A DNA stretch of 64,000 bases from JAEYZM01 sp943372195 (GCA_943372195.1 CALRXS010000001.1:202196-266195), one strand, 5' to 3'; positions 38,272 through 45,870 are shown, numbered from the stretch's first letter. Notes: generated by a model not told the origin, from the sequence alone. Program-made: numbers and translations.

Positions 38272-39315
38272 ATGAAATATATATACTTCTTATTTTTTAC
38301 TTCATTTGCTTTAATCTCTTGTAAGAACGATAATACCTCTACAAAGGTTGAAAATAAAGACAGTTTAGCTGTAGTTGGTGAATCGGTTTCAAAAGAATTA
38401 TCAGAACTTAATCTTAAAATTTCAAGTACTCCTAACGATCCAGTTTTATATAATGAACGAGCAAAGTACTATGTAAAAAATAATCAATTAGATTTTGCAT
38501 TAAATGATTTAGCATACGGCTTTAAGTATGATTCTTTATACATGCCTCTTTACAATACACTTGCTGACTATCATTTAAGAAAATCAGAACCTGCACAAGC
38601 TAAAGCTGCACTCGATAAAGCACTACAAATAAATCCGAAAAGTTATATGACCTATGTTAAACTAGGTGAGTTATTTTATTTAGTTAAGAAATACGATTTA
38701 GCATTTGAGAACATCAACAAAGGATTGAAAATAAATAAATATTATTCGGATGCCTACTTCTGGAAAGGTATGATCTATAGGGAACAGAAGAAGCAAGAAT
38801 TAGCTATGTCAAATTTCATGACTGCTGTTGAACAAGACCCAGATAATTTTAAAGCTTATATGCAAATGGGCTTGATTGAATTAGATAATAAATCAAAAAC
38901 AGCTTTAGATCATTTCAATGCAGCGGTGCGCGTAAGACCTGAAAGTACAGAGGGTTATTATGCAAGAGCATATTATTATCAAACAAATGATGACTTTGAT
39001 AAAGCTATACAAGATTATACTAAGGTAATTGAAATTGACTCTACTTATTCAACAGCACATTTCAATATAGGTGTTTTAAGATATGAATTAAGAGTAATAG
39101 ACTTAGCCCTTTTAGATTTTTCAAGAGCTATAAAATGCAATCCGAAATATGCTGAAGCTTATTACATGAGGGGTTTATGTGAAGAGTCTAAATCATTAGA
39201 CAATGAAGCAATCGCAGATTTTGAATATGCATTAAGTTTAAAACCAAATTATTCATTAGCTTCGCAAGCTATTGAAAGAGTAATTAATACTATTAAAATA
39301 AAAGAGAAAAAATAA
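38272..39315 (+). CDS. Tetratricopeptide repeat lipoprotein
   Basis: A lipoprotein signal peptide with lipobox ALISC places the lipidated Cys at residue 17. From about residue 45 to 340 the chain is TPR units of 34 residues, for example PVLYNERAKYYVKNNQLDFALNDL, KSYMTYVKLGELFYLVKKYDLAF and AEAYYMRGLCEESKSLDNEAIADF. TPR lipoproteins serve as scaffolds in the envelope. The stop codon overlaps the thrS ATG by one base, linking it to the translation operon, though the functional connection is unclear. Confidence 0.88.
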   Translation: MKYIYFLFFTSFALISCKNDNTSTKVENKDSLAVVGESVSKELSELNLKISSTPNDPVLYNERAKYYVKNNQLDFALNDLAYGFKYDSLYMPLYNTLADYHLRKSEPAQAKAALDKALQINPKSYMTYVKLGELFYLVKKYDLAFENINKGLKINKYYSDAYFWKGMIYREQKKQELAMSNFMTAVEQDPDNFKAYMQMGLIELDNKSKTALDHFNAAVRVRPESTEGYYARAYYYQTNDDFDKAIQDYTKVIEIDSTYSTAHFNIGVLRYELRVIDLALLDFSRAIKCNPKYAEAYYMRGLCEESKSLDNEAIADFEYALSLKPNYSLASQAIERVINTIKIKEKK

Positions 39316-41243
39316 TGACTATTAACATTACACTTCCTGATGGGACTGTGAAACAATTTCCAAAGGGTACCTCTTCGTATCAGGTCGCTTTGAGTATTTC
39401 TGAGGGTTTAGCCAGAAATGTATTGGCAGCTGAAGTGAATGGAGAAGTATGGGATGCATCTCGTGCTATTAATGATGATGCTAGTTTAAAATTATTAACC
39501 TGGAATGATGACAAAGGGAAGTCAACCTTTTGGCATTCTTCAGCACATTTAATGGCTGAAGCTTTAGAGGCATTATACCCTGGTACAAAATTCGGTATTG
39601 GCCCATCTATTGAAACAGGTTTTTATTACGATGTAGATTTTGGTGATCGTGCATTTTCTTCTGATGACTTTAAAGCCATCGAAAATAAAATGTTAGAATT
39701 AGCAAAAACTAAATCTGATTACGTTCGTAAAGAGGTTTCAAAAAATGATGCAATTGCCTATTTTCAAGAAAAAGGTGATGAATATAAATTAGACTTATTA
39801 AATGGTTTAACAGACGGACAAATTACTTTCTATTCACAAGGTAATTTTACAGACTTATGTAGAGGTCCGCATATACCTAACACAGGTTTTGTTAAAGCTG
39901 TAAAGTTAATGAGTGTGGCAGGAGCTTATTGGAAAGGTGACGAAAAAAATAAGCAGTTAACTCGCTTATATGCAGTTACTTTCCCTAAGCAATCTGAACT
40001 AACAGATTACCTAACTTTATTAGAAGAAGCTAAGAAGAGAGATCATAGAAAACTAGGTAAAGAATTAGAATTGTTTGCTTTCTCAGAAAAAGTGGGAATG
40101 GGATTACCATTGTGGTTACCAAAAGGTGCAGCATTAAGAGAGAGACTAGTACAATTCTTACAGAAAGCTCAAATAAAATCGGGATATGAACCGGTGATTA
40201 CACCACACATCGGACATAAAAACTTGTATGTGACTTCAGGTCATTATGATAAATATGGTGCTGATTCATTTCAGCCGATAAAAACACCACAAGAAGGTGA
40301 GGAGTTCTTCTTAAAACCAATGAATTGTCCGCATCACTGTGAAATCTACAAAACCAAACCTCGTTCATACAAAGATTTACCTGTTCGTTTTGCTGAATTT
40401 GGTACGGTATATAGATACGAGCAAAGTGGTGAGTTACACGGATTGACAAGGGTTAGGGGCTTTACTCAAGATGATGCTCACTTATTCTGTCGCCCAGATC
40501 AAGTAAAAGAAGAGTTTAAAAAGGTTATTGATTTAGTATTATATGTTTTCGGAGCATTAGGTTTTGAAAACTATACAGCACAGATCTCATTAAGAGACCC
40601 TGATAATAAATCAAAATATATCGGATCTGATGAGAATTGGTCATTAGCGGAACAAGCAATTATTGAAGCTGCTGCTGAAAAAGGATTAAATACAGTAGTT
40701 GAATTAGGCGAAGCTGCATTTTACGGTCCGAAGTTAGACTTCATGGTAAAAGATGCCCTTGGTAGAAAGTGGCAATTAGGAACCATCCAGGTAGATTATA
40801 ATTTACCAGAAAGATTCGAGCTAGAGTACACAGGTAGTGACAATCAGAAGCATAGACCGGTAATGATTCACCGTGCGCCATTTGGTTCATTAGAGCGCTT
40901 TGTAGCGGTATTGATCGAGCATTGTGCAGGCAACTTCCCATTATGGTTAAGTCCTGATCAATATATCATACTTCCAATCAGCGAAAAATATGCAGATTAT
41001 GCAAAAAATATTTCAGAATCGCTAAATAATTACGATATTCGCGGACTTATTGACAACCGAGACGAGAAGATTGGGAAGAAGATTAGGGATGCTGAAATTA
41101 AAAAAATACCTTTTATGCTAATTGTAGGCGAAAAGGAACAAGAAGAAGGCAAGTTATCAGTAAGAAAGCATGGTGAAGGTGATTTAGGTAGTATGACTAT
41201 CGAAGCATTTACTGATATCATGCAAAAAGAAACAAAAATTTAA
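39315..41243 (+). CDS. thrS: Threonyl-tRNA synthetase
   Basis: A class II synthetase of 642 residues. Order: TGS domain (1-62; ITLPDGTVKQFPKG), editing domain with the HxxxH motif (WHSSAHLMAEAL) and a Cys in DLCRGPHIPNTG, catalytic core with motif 2 (RFAEFGTVYRYE...GLTRVRGFTQDDAH) and motif 3 (MIHRAPFGSLERF), zinc ligands in NCPHHCEIY, and C-terminal anticodon-binding domain (from about 540). It precedes infC-rpmI-rplT, the order found in many bacteria. Confidence 0.97.
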   Translation: MTINITLPDGTVKQFPKGTSSYQVALSISEGLARNVLAAEVNGEVWDASRAINDDASLKLLTWNDDKGKSTFWHSSAHLMAEALEALYPGTKFGIGPSIETGFYYDVDFGDRAFSSDDFKAIENKMLELAKTKSDYVRKEVSKNDAIAYFQEKGDEYKLDLLNGLTDGQITFYSQGNFTDLCRGPHIPNTGFVKAVKLMSVAGAYWKGDEKNKQLTRLYAVTFPKQSELTDYLTLLEEAKKRDHRKLGKELELFAFSEKVGMGLPLWLPKGAALRERLVQFLQKAQIKSGYEPVITPHIGHKNLYVTSGHYDKYGADSFQPIKTPQEGEEFFLKPMNCPHHCEIYKTKPRSYKDLPVRFAEFGTVYRYEQSGELHGLTRVRGFTQDDAHLFCRPDQVKEEFKKVIDLVLYVFGALGFENYTAQISLRDPDNKSKYIGSDENWSLAEQAIIEAAAEKGLNTVVELGEAAFYGPKLDFMVKDALGRKWQLGTIQVDYNLPERFELEYTGSDNQKHRPVMIHRAPFGSLERFVAVLIEHCAGNFPLWLSPDQYIILPISEKYADYAKNISESLNNYDIRGLIDNRDEKIGKKIRDAEIKKIPFMLIVGEKEQEEGKLSVRKHGEGDLGSMTIEAFTDIMQKETKI

Positions 41244-41249
41244 TTTTAG

Positions 41250-41346
41250 TTAATAAGTTAAATAAAAAATAAGTTATTAAGGATATAAAAGCCAAAAACT
41301 TAATTTTCAACAACTTAATATCTAAATAACTTAATAAAAAAGGAGG
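41250..41346 (+). promoter_or_regulatory. infC leader: AT-rich imperfect dyad and a strong Shine-Dalgarno
   Basis: The 108-base gap between thrS and infC holds an imperfect hairpin: 41271-41286 (AAGTTATTAAGGATAT) can pair with 41318-41332 with one bulge. The units TAAGTTA recur at 16-base spacing in each arm, so the leader resembles the octad elements found elsewhere in the window. AGGAGG follows at 41341-41346, five bases from the AUA start codon. An almost perfect Shine-Dalgarno is rare in this window. Confidence 0.5.
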
Positions 41347-41351
41347 AAACT

Positions 41352-41915
41352 ATAGCACAGAATTTCAACTCTTCTAGAAACGACAATAGATTCGGTAGGA
41401 AGAAAGAAGCAGAACATCGTATCAATGAGTTTATCAAAGCTTTAGAGGTACGTGTAATTATTGAAGGAGCAGAACCTAAGGTGATGAAACTTAGAGATGC
41501 TTTAGCTTTAGCAGATGAAGAGGGACTTGATCTGGTTGAAATTTCTCCAAATGCAGTGCCTCCAGTATGTAAGATTATTGATTACAATAAGTTTATATAC
41601 GAGCAAAAGAAAAAGATGAAAGAAATCAAGGCGAAAGCTGCGAAGACTGTCATCAAAGAGATACGATTCGGACCTAACACTGATGAGCATGATTTTGAGT
41701 TTAAATTGAAGCATGCTGTTAAGTTTTTAGAAGAAGGAGCAAAGGTTAAGGCCTTCGTACATTTCAAAGGTAGAGCGATTGTATACAAAGAGCATGGAGA
41801 GATTTTATTATTAAAATTTGCTCAAGCACTTGAAGAACATGGTAAGGTAGAGCAATTACCAAAATTAGAAGGTAAAAGAATGTTTATCTTCATTGCTCCA
41901 AAAACGAAGAAATAA
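41352..41915 (+). CDS. infC: Translation initiation factor IF-3 with an AUA start codon
   Basis: IF-3 binds the 30S subunit, discriminates against non-canonical start codons and prevents 50S joining. Reading from ATA at 41352 gives 187 residues; the N-terminal domain then contains EAEHRINEFIKALEVRVIIEGAEPKVM, which is required for IF-3. The first ATG in frame (41481) would remove that half, and no ATG, GTG or TTG gives a complete N-terminus. The ATA is preceded by AGGAGG with a five-base spacer. Rare AUN starts on infC permit autoregulation, as with AUU in E. coli. The C-terminal domain includes FGPNTDEHDFEFKLKHAVKFL. Confidence 0.92.
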   Translation: MAQNFNSSRNDNRFGRKKEAEHRINEFIKALEVRVIIEGAEPKVMKLRDALALADEEGLDLVEISPNAVPPVCKIIDYNKFIYEQKKKMKEIKAKAAKTVIKEIRFGPNTDEHDFEFKLKHAVKFLEEGAKVKAFVHFKGRAIVYKEHGEILLLKFAQALEEHGKVEQLPKLEGKRMFIFIAPKTKK

Positions 41916-41940
41916 TTATAAAACCATAAAATAAAAAGCG

Positions 41941-42141
41941 ATGCCAAAAATGAAAACTAATTCCAGTGCTAAGAAGCGTTTTAAGCTCACTGGAACCGGT
42001 AAAATTGCACGTAAGAGCGCTTTCAAACGTCACATCTTGACTAAGAAGACTACTAAACAAAAGAGAGGTCTTTCTGGTACAGCTTATGTGACTGATGCCG
42101 ATAGAGGTAATGTTGAAAGAATGCTTTGCATGGGTAAATAA
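41941..42141 (+). CDS. rpmI: Ribosomal protein L35
   Basis: A 66-residue, strongly basic large-subunit protein: MPKMKTNSSAKKRFKLTGTGKI then KRHILTKKTTKQKRGLSG. It sits 25 bases after infC and before rplT, the usual IF3-L35-L20 order. Length is normal. Confidence 0.96.
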   Translation: MPKMKTNSSAKKRFKLTGTGKIARKSAFKRHILTKKTTKQKRGLSGTAYVTDADRGNVERMLCMGK

Positions 42142-42196
42142 TTTTACCAAGACAATCTGGATAGACGGATACAATTAACTAATTTTTAACCAGGAA

Positions 42197-42224
42197 ACCG
42201 GTCTAAAGTTCGAAAGACACCGGT
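42197..42224 (+). promoter_or_regulatory. Candidate hairpin in the rplT leader
   Basis: The 101 bases between rpmI and rplT are long for this operon and contain ACCGGT at 42197-42202 and again at 42219-42224, self-complementary, with GTCT and AGAC able to extend the stem inside. It ends 18 bases before the rplT ATG. An L20-responsive control element is plausible because L20 regulates its own operon in other bacteria. No T-run follows. Confidence 0.4.
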
Positions 42225-42242
42225 ACCAAAAAACGTAAAGAA

Positions 42243-42587
42243 ATGCCAAGGTCGGTTAACGTTGTGGCGGCACGCCGCAGAAGAAAAAAAATCCTAAAAG
42301 CAGCTAGAGGCTACTGGGGATCGAGAAGTAAAGTTTTTACAATTGCTAAAAACACTTTAGAAAAAGGTATGCAATATGCATATCGCGATAGAAAAGTTAA
42401 GAAAAGAGAGTTCCGTGCATTATGGATTCAACGTATCAATGCAGGTGTACGCCTTCATGGTATGTCTTACTCAACTTTTATCGGTAAGATGAATGCAAAA
42501 AACATCGGATTAAACAGAAAAGTATTAGCTGATTTAGCTATGAACAACCCGGAAGCTTTCAAAGCTATCGTGGATGCTGTGAAATAG
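42243..42587 (+). CDS. rplT: Ribosomal protein L20
   Basis: A 114-residue protein binding 23S rRNA, needed early in 50S assembly. The N-terminus MPRSVNVVAARRRRKKILKAARGYWGSRS and the globular end with LWIQRINAGVRLHGMSYS are diagnostic. It is last in thrS-infC-rpmI-rplT and is followed by an intrinsic terminator 23 bases after the stop codon. Confidence 0.97.
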   Translation: MPRSVNVVAARRRRKKILKAARGYWGSRSKVFTIAKNTLEKGMQYAYRDRKVKKREFRALWIQRINAGVRLHGMSYSTFIGKMNAKNIGLNRKVLADLAMNNPEAFKAIVDAVK

Positions 42588-42610
42588 ATTAAGGAAATTT
42601 ATTAAGAGAG

Positions 42611-42640
42611 AGAGGATTGAGCAATCAATCCTCTTTTTTT
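42611..42640 (+). terminator. Rho-independent terminator of the infC-rplT operon
   Basis: AGAGGATTGA (42611-42620), loop GCAA, TCAATCCTCT (42625-42634), then TTTTTT. Confidence 0.88.
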
Positions 42641-42662
42641 ATGCAATAATCTATGTTAGATA

Positions 42663-42752
42663 TTAGTTATTAAGTTATTTTCAATTAGTTATTTAGTTAT
42701 ATTATATAATCTACCTTAATAACATAATTCCCTATTAACCTAATAACATTAG
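42663..42752. repeat. Degenerate octad inverted-repeat element between the rplT and rpmA terminators
   Basis: Left arm about 42663-42704 is built of 8-bp steps of the AGTTATT kind (TTAGTTAT, TAAGTTAT and further copies after a TTTCAA interruption). The right arm, about 42709-42752, is its imperfect reverse complement (roughly three quarters identity by eye). It lies between the two terminators and encodes nothing. I regard it as an eroded copy of the octad family seen at 43.5, 56.6 and 61.6 kb. Confidence 0.5.
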
Positions 42753-42762
42753 TCCCTAAACA

Positions 42763-42794
42763 AAAAAAGCCCGATGTTTCCACCGGGCTTTTTT
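42763..42794. terminator. Terminator after rpmA (works in both directions)
   Basis: AAAAAAGCCCG (42763-42773) pairs with CGGGCTTTTTT (42784-42794) around a ten-base loop. It lies 15 bases after the rpmA stop codon on the minus strand; the reverse strand ends in T residues, so it chiefly stops rplU-rpmA. Confidence 0.85.
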
Positions 42795-42809
42795 AAATAT
42801 TATTTCTGC

Positions 42810-43088
42810 TTACGCTTGTGCTGCTTCAGTAGCTTCGAAAGGTACAACAGATACATATGATTTGTTGTCTGCTTTCTTTCTGAATTCAACTGTACCATCA
42901 ACTAAAGCAAATAATGTATGATCTTTACCGATACCTACATTCTTCGCTGGATGATGTCTAGTACCTCTTTGACGTACTATAATGTTACCAGCAATTGCTA
43001 TTTGACCACCGTAGATCTTAATACCTAGACGTTTACTATGTGACTCACGACCGTTTTTCGAACTACCGGCCCCTTTTTTATGTGCCAT
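42810..43088 (-). CDS. rpmA: Ribosomal protein L27
   Basis: A 92-residue large-subunit protein near the peptidyl transferase centre: MAHKKGAGSSKNGRESHSKRLG, then GNIIVRQRGTRHHP and VGIGKDHTLFALVDG. The N-terminus begins directly MAHKKG, without the cleavable extension seen in Firmicutes. The C-terminal tail (VVPFEATEAAQA) is slightly extended. Transcribed after rplU. Confidence 0.96.
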   Translation of the reverse strand: MAHKKGAGSSKNGRESHSKRLGIKIYGGQIAIAGNIIVRQRGTRHHPAKNVGIGKDHTLFALVDGTVEFRKKADNKSYVSVVPFEATEAAQA

Positions 43089-43128
43089 TTCTGAATTTCT
43101 TTAATTTGGTTAAACCTTCTTTAATTAA

Positions 43129-43440
43129 TTAAGCAACAATGTTCTCAATTTGGATCTTTGTGAAATACTGACGATGTCCGTTTTTCTTCTTGTATCCTTT
43201 TCTACGTTTTTTCTTGAAAACGATTACTTTGTCACCTTTTAAATGAGACAGGATCTTAGCTGTAACTTTAGAACCAGATAAAAGAGGCGCACCTACTGAT
43301 ACCTTACCACCGTTGTCAACTAATAAAACCTTGTCAAATTCAATACTAGCGCCCTCATCTCCTTGTAATCTGTGTACAAAGATGTGTTGGTCTTTTGCAA
43401 CTTTAAACTGTTGTCCAGCTATATCTACTATTGCGTACAT
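43129..43440 (-). CDS. rplU: Ribosomal protein L21
   Basis: A 103-residue large-subunit protein: MYAIVDIAGQQFKVAKDQHIFVHRL at the N-terminus and VIVFKKKRRKGYKKKNGHRQ near the end. First gene of rplU-rpmA, transcribed from the promoter at 43476-43506. Length is normal. Confidence 0.96.
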   Translation of the reverse strand: MYAIVDIAGQQFKVAKDQHIFVHRLQGDEGASIEFDKVLLVDNGGKVSVGAPLLSGSKVTAKILSHLKGDKVIVFKKKRRKGYKKKNGHRQYFTKIQIENIVA

Positions 43441-43475
43441 GGTTTGTTAATATGTTTTTTTAATTATTTGAGTCG

Positions 43476-43506
43476 CAAAAGTAGCGCTTTAATTTGAATT
43501 AACAAA
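43476..43506 (-). promoter_or_regulatory. rplU-rpmA promoter
   Basis: On the minus strand: TTTG (43506-43503), 19 bases, TACTTTTG (43483-43476), matching the Bacteroidota -33/-7 consensus exactly. The predicted start lies about 30 bases before the rplU ATG. Confidence 0.75.
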
Positions 43507-43535
43507 GGTTTATGTTAAAAATTAGTCAATATGTT

Positions 43536-43554
43536 AATTAGCCAATTAGCCAAT
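43536..43554 (+). repeat. Left inverted repeat of the four-helix-bundle element
   Basis: A 19-bp core of two TTAGCCAA-type octads, identical to the reverse complement of 44047-44065. Confidence 0.85.
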
Positions 43555-43621
43555 GGCTAGGTAATAAAGATTTTTAGGTTGTTTAAACATTTAATTACTA
43601 TTAATAATCCTTAAAAATGCA

Positions 43622-43653
43622 GTTGTAAGGGTTATATGAGTAATTTAACTTTG
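43622..43653 (+). promoter_or_regulatory. Promoter inside the IVS-like element
   Basis: GTTG at 43622-43625, 20 bases, then TAACTTTG at 43646-43653 (exact TAnnTTTG). Transcription would begin at or within a few bases of the ATG at 43661, giving a leaderless or nearly leaderless mRNA. Confidence 0.55.
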
Positions 43654-43660
43654 TTTTATT

Positions 43661-44047
43661 ATGCAAGACGAAAGACTTAAAAACAATATTGTACTAACTA
43701 AATCTTTTGAATTCTCTAAAGATATATTAAAGTTTAGTGATAAGCTTAATGAGGATAAAAGGTTTTTCATAGCCAAACAACTCGCAAAATCAGGTACTTC
43801 TATAGGAGCAAATCTTAATGAAGCCCAAAATGCTGAAAGTTCAGCGGATTTTATTCACAAACTCAAAATATCAATTAAAGAGGCAGAAGAAACTGATTAC
43901 TGGCTAAGATTAATAGCTGCAGTTTATTCACAATATGATTTGTCAAATATGATTGCAGACTTAAATGTTATCCTCAAAATTTTAAACTCTGCGATTGCCA
44001 CTTTAAAAAGAAAGGAAAAGTCAAAAACTGCACCTAAGTACCAATAA
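43661..44047 (+). CDS. Four-helix-bundle protein of the 23S rRNA intervening-sequence (S23/IVP) family
   Basis: A 128-residue all-helical protein. The family hallmark is clear at residues 40-85: RFFIAKQLAKSGTSIGANLNEAQ then DFIHKLKISIKEAEETDYWLRLI. Relatives are encoded inside intervening sequences of 23S rRNA in Leptospira and others, and form pentameric four-helix bundles; the related Avd protein serves diversity-generating retroelements. I see no reverse transcriptase or variable repeat here, so an Avd role is unlikely. The C-terminal tail is basic (KRKEKSKTAPKYQ), consistent with RNA binding. The gene lies exactly within inverted repeats and has its own promoter. Confidence 0.88.
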   Translation: MQDERLKNNIVLTKSFEFSKDILKFSDKLNEDKRFFIAKQLAKSGTSIGANLNEAQNAESSADFIHKLKISIKEAEETDYWLRLIAAVYSQYDLSNMIADLNVILKILNSAIATLKRKEKSKTAPKYQ

Positions 44048-44065
44048 TTGGCTAATTGGCTAATT
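44047..44065 (-). repeat. Right inverted repeat of the four-helix-bundle element
   Basis: Exact reverse complement of 43536-43554. It begins on the last base of the gene's TAA stop codon, and the wider arm continues into the 3' end of the symporter gene, providing that gene's TAG stop codon (44076-44078). Confidence 0.85.
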
Positions 44066-44075
44066 ATCACATTTG

Positions 44076-45296
44076 CTAATTTAACTCGCCTTCCCACTTA
44101 CTCACCACCGCCGTAGCCACACTATTACCCACTACATTCGTTGCTGATCTACCCATATCTAATATTGGGTCTATACCCATTAATAATAATAATCCTGCTT
44201 CTGGTATGTTGAACATAGATAATGTGCCTGCAATTACTACTAATGAAGCTCTAGGTACACCTGCAATTCCTTTACTGGTTAACATTAATACCAATAACAT
44301 AGTTATTTGCTGTTCTACACTTAAATCAATACCATATGATTGAGCTATAAATAATGAAGCAAAGGTCATGTACATCATAGAACCATCTAAATTAAAGGAA
44401 TAACCTAATGGTAAAACGAAACTCACTATCTTATTGCTACATCCGAATTTCTCTAACTGATGTATCGTTTTTGGCAAGGCTGCTTCTGAAGAGGAAGTTG
44501 TATAAGCTATTAAAATCGGGTCTACTATATGTTTGATCAATGAAACTATTTTCTGACGTATAACGGCAAAACCTGCTAATAATATGATTGCCCATAGAAT
44601 TAATAAAGATGCATAGAACTCAAAAATGAAGATCCCATAATTCACTAATACGCCTGCGCCTTGCTTAGCTAATACAGCAGTTAATGCACCATATACTGCA
44701 AATGGAGCGAAGTTCATTACGTATCCTGTAACTTTTAACATGATGTGAGCGAGAGAATCCATTGCTTTAACGACACCGTCGGCCTTCGGACCTGTGGCAG
44801 CTGCGCCAATACCAAAGAATAATGAGAATACTATAATTTGTAATATTTCATTTTTCGCCATGGCGTCAAATACACTCTTCGGGAAAACATGCTTAATAAA
44901 TTCTTTAACCGAAATAGCTGTGTGCTCTAAGCCTGTACTTGCATTTTCAGGAGGTAATGGTAACTGCATCATTTTACCTGGCTGAAATAAATTCACTAGT
45001 ATCATGCCCAAAAATAAGGAGACAAACGTTGCAGATATGAACCATAACATGGTCTTCCCACCAATTCTACCTACAGAATTTATGTCACCCAATTTTGCTA
45101 CTCCAACTACTAAAGTAGAAAATACCAAGGGTGCAATAATCATCTTTACTAAGTTTAAAAAGATATCACTTAATAAAGGCACATATTCTACAAAGGTTAC
45201 AACAAATGCAGAATCTGGATAGATATTACATAACAATCCGCTGATTACCCCAAGCACTAATGCTATAAAAATATATAGTGTTAATTTATTCTTCAT
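44076..45296 (-). CDS. Dicarboxylate/amino acid:cation symporter (DAACS family)
   Basis: A GltP/DctA-type carrier of 406 residues with about eight membrane segments plus two re-entrant hairpins. Visible family motifs: the first hairpin's serine-rich AYTTSSSEAALP, the NLDGS segment in GYSFNLDGSMMYM, LTSKGIAGVPRASLVV for hairpin two, and DPILDMGRSATNVVGNSVAT with the substrate Asp/Arg/Asn set of helix 8. The aspartate and asparagine positions match glutamate/aspartate or dicarboxylate carriers; I cannot separate these. The last codon and the TAG lie in the repeat arm, so the end ELN may be recent. Confidence 0.92.
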   Translation of the reverse strand: MKNKLTLYIFIALVLGVISGLLCNIYPDSAFVVTFVEYVPLLSDIFLNLVKMIIAPLVFSTLVVGVAKLGDINSVGRIGGKTMLWFISATFVSLFLGMILVNLFQPGKMMQLPLPPENASTGLEHTAISVKEFIKHVFPKSVFDAMAKNEILQIIVFSLFFGIGAAATGPKADGVVKAMDSLAHIMLKVTGYVMNFAPFAVYGALTAVLAKQGAGVLVNYGIFIFEFYASLLILWAIILLAGFAVIRQKIVSLIKHIVDPILIAYTTSSSEAALPKTIHQLEKFGCSNKIVSFVLPLGYSFNLDGSMMYMTFASLFIAQSYGIDLSVEQQITMLLVLMLTSKGIAGVPRASLVVIAGTLSMFNIPEAGLLLLMGIDPILDMGRSATNVVGNSVATAVVSKWEGELN

Positions 45297-45297
45297 A

Positions 45298-45783
45298 TTA
45301 TTCTACAATGTCAGCTCTATCAGTGTTCCAGATATCTCTTGTTAATTTATATTTACCATTTTCTTGTTTCTCCCAAACATGTAAATATTTATATTTTTCA
45401 TATGTTAAAGTATCTGCATCTCCAATTTGTAAGCCTACAATACACTGTCCGTTTGCTATCAAATACTGCTCATCTCCAATTACTGAAGTACTCTCAAAAT
45501 CACATGTTCTCAATCCGTATTCAAACGCATTTGCATACCAATTCTTAATATCTGTATGTCCTTTTATTTCTGATTCACCCGGAGATAATAAAACTGCATC
45601 TGATTTATATAAATTATTCAATGAATCAGCATGTTGAGCTTTGATATGATGAGTGTATTGTGAATCTAATATTGCTAAGTTAGCTTTCTGATCTTCAACG
45701 TTAAATGACTTATGATCATTGGGTTGACATGCAATGCTGAATACTGCAATTGCAGATATGCAAAGGAGAAGATATCTATTCAT
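45298..45783 (-). CDS. Lipoprotein with SnoaL/DUF4440-like domain
   Basis: A lipoprotein signal peptide with lipobox FSIAC (Cys about residue 19), then a cystatin-like alpha+beta barrel of the NTF2/DUF4440 type: residues 35-160, including the long helix DSQYTHHIKAQHADSLNNLY, then DAVLLSPGESEIKGHTDIKNWYANAF and the strand pair YKYLHVWEKQENGKYKLTRDIWNTD. The family contains ketosteroid-isomerase-like folds with varied functions. It starts the DAACS-containing pair; the spacing between the genes is one base. Confidence 0.8.
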   Translation of the reverse strand: MNRYLLLCISAIAVFSIACQPNDHKSFNVEDQKANLAILDSQYTHHIKAQHADSLNNLYKSDAVLLSPGESEIKGHTDIKNWYANAFEYGLRTCDFESTSVIGDEQYLIANGQCIVGLQIGDADTLTYEKYKYLHVWEKQENGKYKLTRDIWNTDRADIVE

Positions 45784-45862
45784 CTGTTATTATTAATTTC
45801 CACTAAAATAGTCAAGCATTCTCAATTGACAAATAAATACTGCTAACATTCGAGGGAAAACT

Positions 45863-45870
45863 TATCTTTG
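45863..45870 (+). promoter_or_regulatory. Candidate -7 element of the cystathionine beta-synthase gene
   Basis: TATCTTTG matches TAnnTTTG exactly and ends four bases before the ATG at 45875. If used, the mRNA would be leaderless. No TTTG at the expected -33 spacing. Confidence 0.4.

Larger units (their letters stand above)
43514..44087. mobile_element. IVS-like element: four-helix-bundle gene enclosed by octad inverted repeats
   Basis: AATTAGCCAATTAGCCAAT at 43536-43554 recurs as an exact inverted copy at 44047-44065. Similarity continues outward to about 43514 and 44087 with some mismatches, giving arms of around 40 bp. Between them lies a single gene of the 23S rRNA intervening-sequence protein family with its own promoter. 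The gene's stop codon ends on the first base of the right arm. Other elements in this window have similar arms but only short loops. I infer a transferable unit; no transposase is encoded and no target duplication is evident. Confidence 0.5.

Noticed and set aside
41481..41915. infC starting at the first ATG
   Set aside because: This removes most of the IF-3 N-terminal domain, whereas the reading from ATA 41352 has a perfect ribosome site and complete domain.
42588..42809. A small RNA or tRNA in the rplT/rpmA gap
   Set aside because: The gap is explained by two terminators and a degenerate repeat; no cloverleaf or conserved RNA motif is visible.
43661..44047. A diversity-generating retroelement Avd gene
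   Set aside because: No reverse transcriptase, template repeat or variable repeat lies nearby; the flanking inverted repeats fit an IVS-like unit better.
45278..45637. A plus-strand open frame opposite the DUF4440 lipoprotein
   Set aside because: The minus-strand gene has a signal peptide and domain match; the plus frame has neither.
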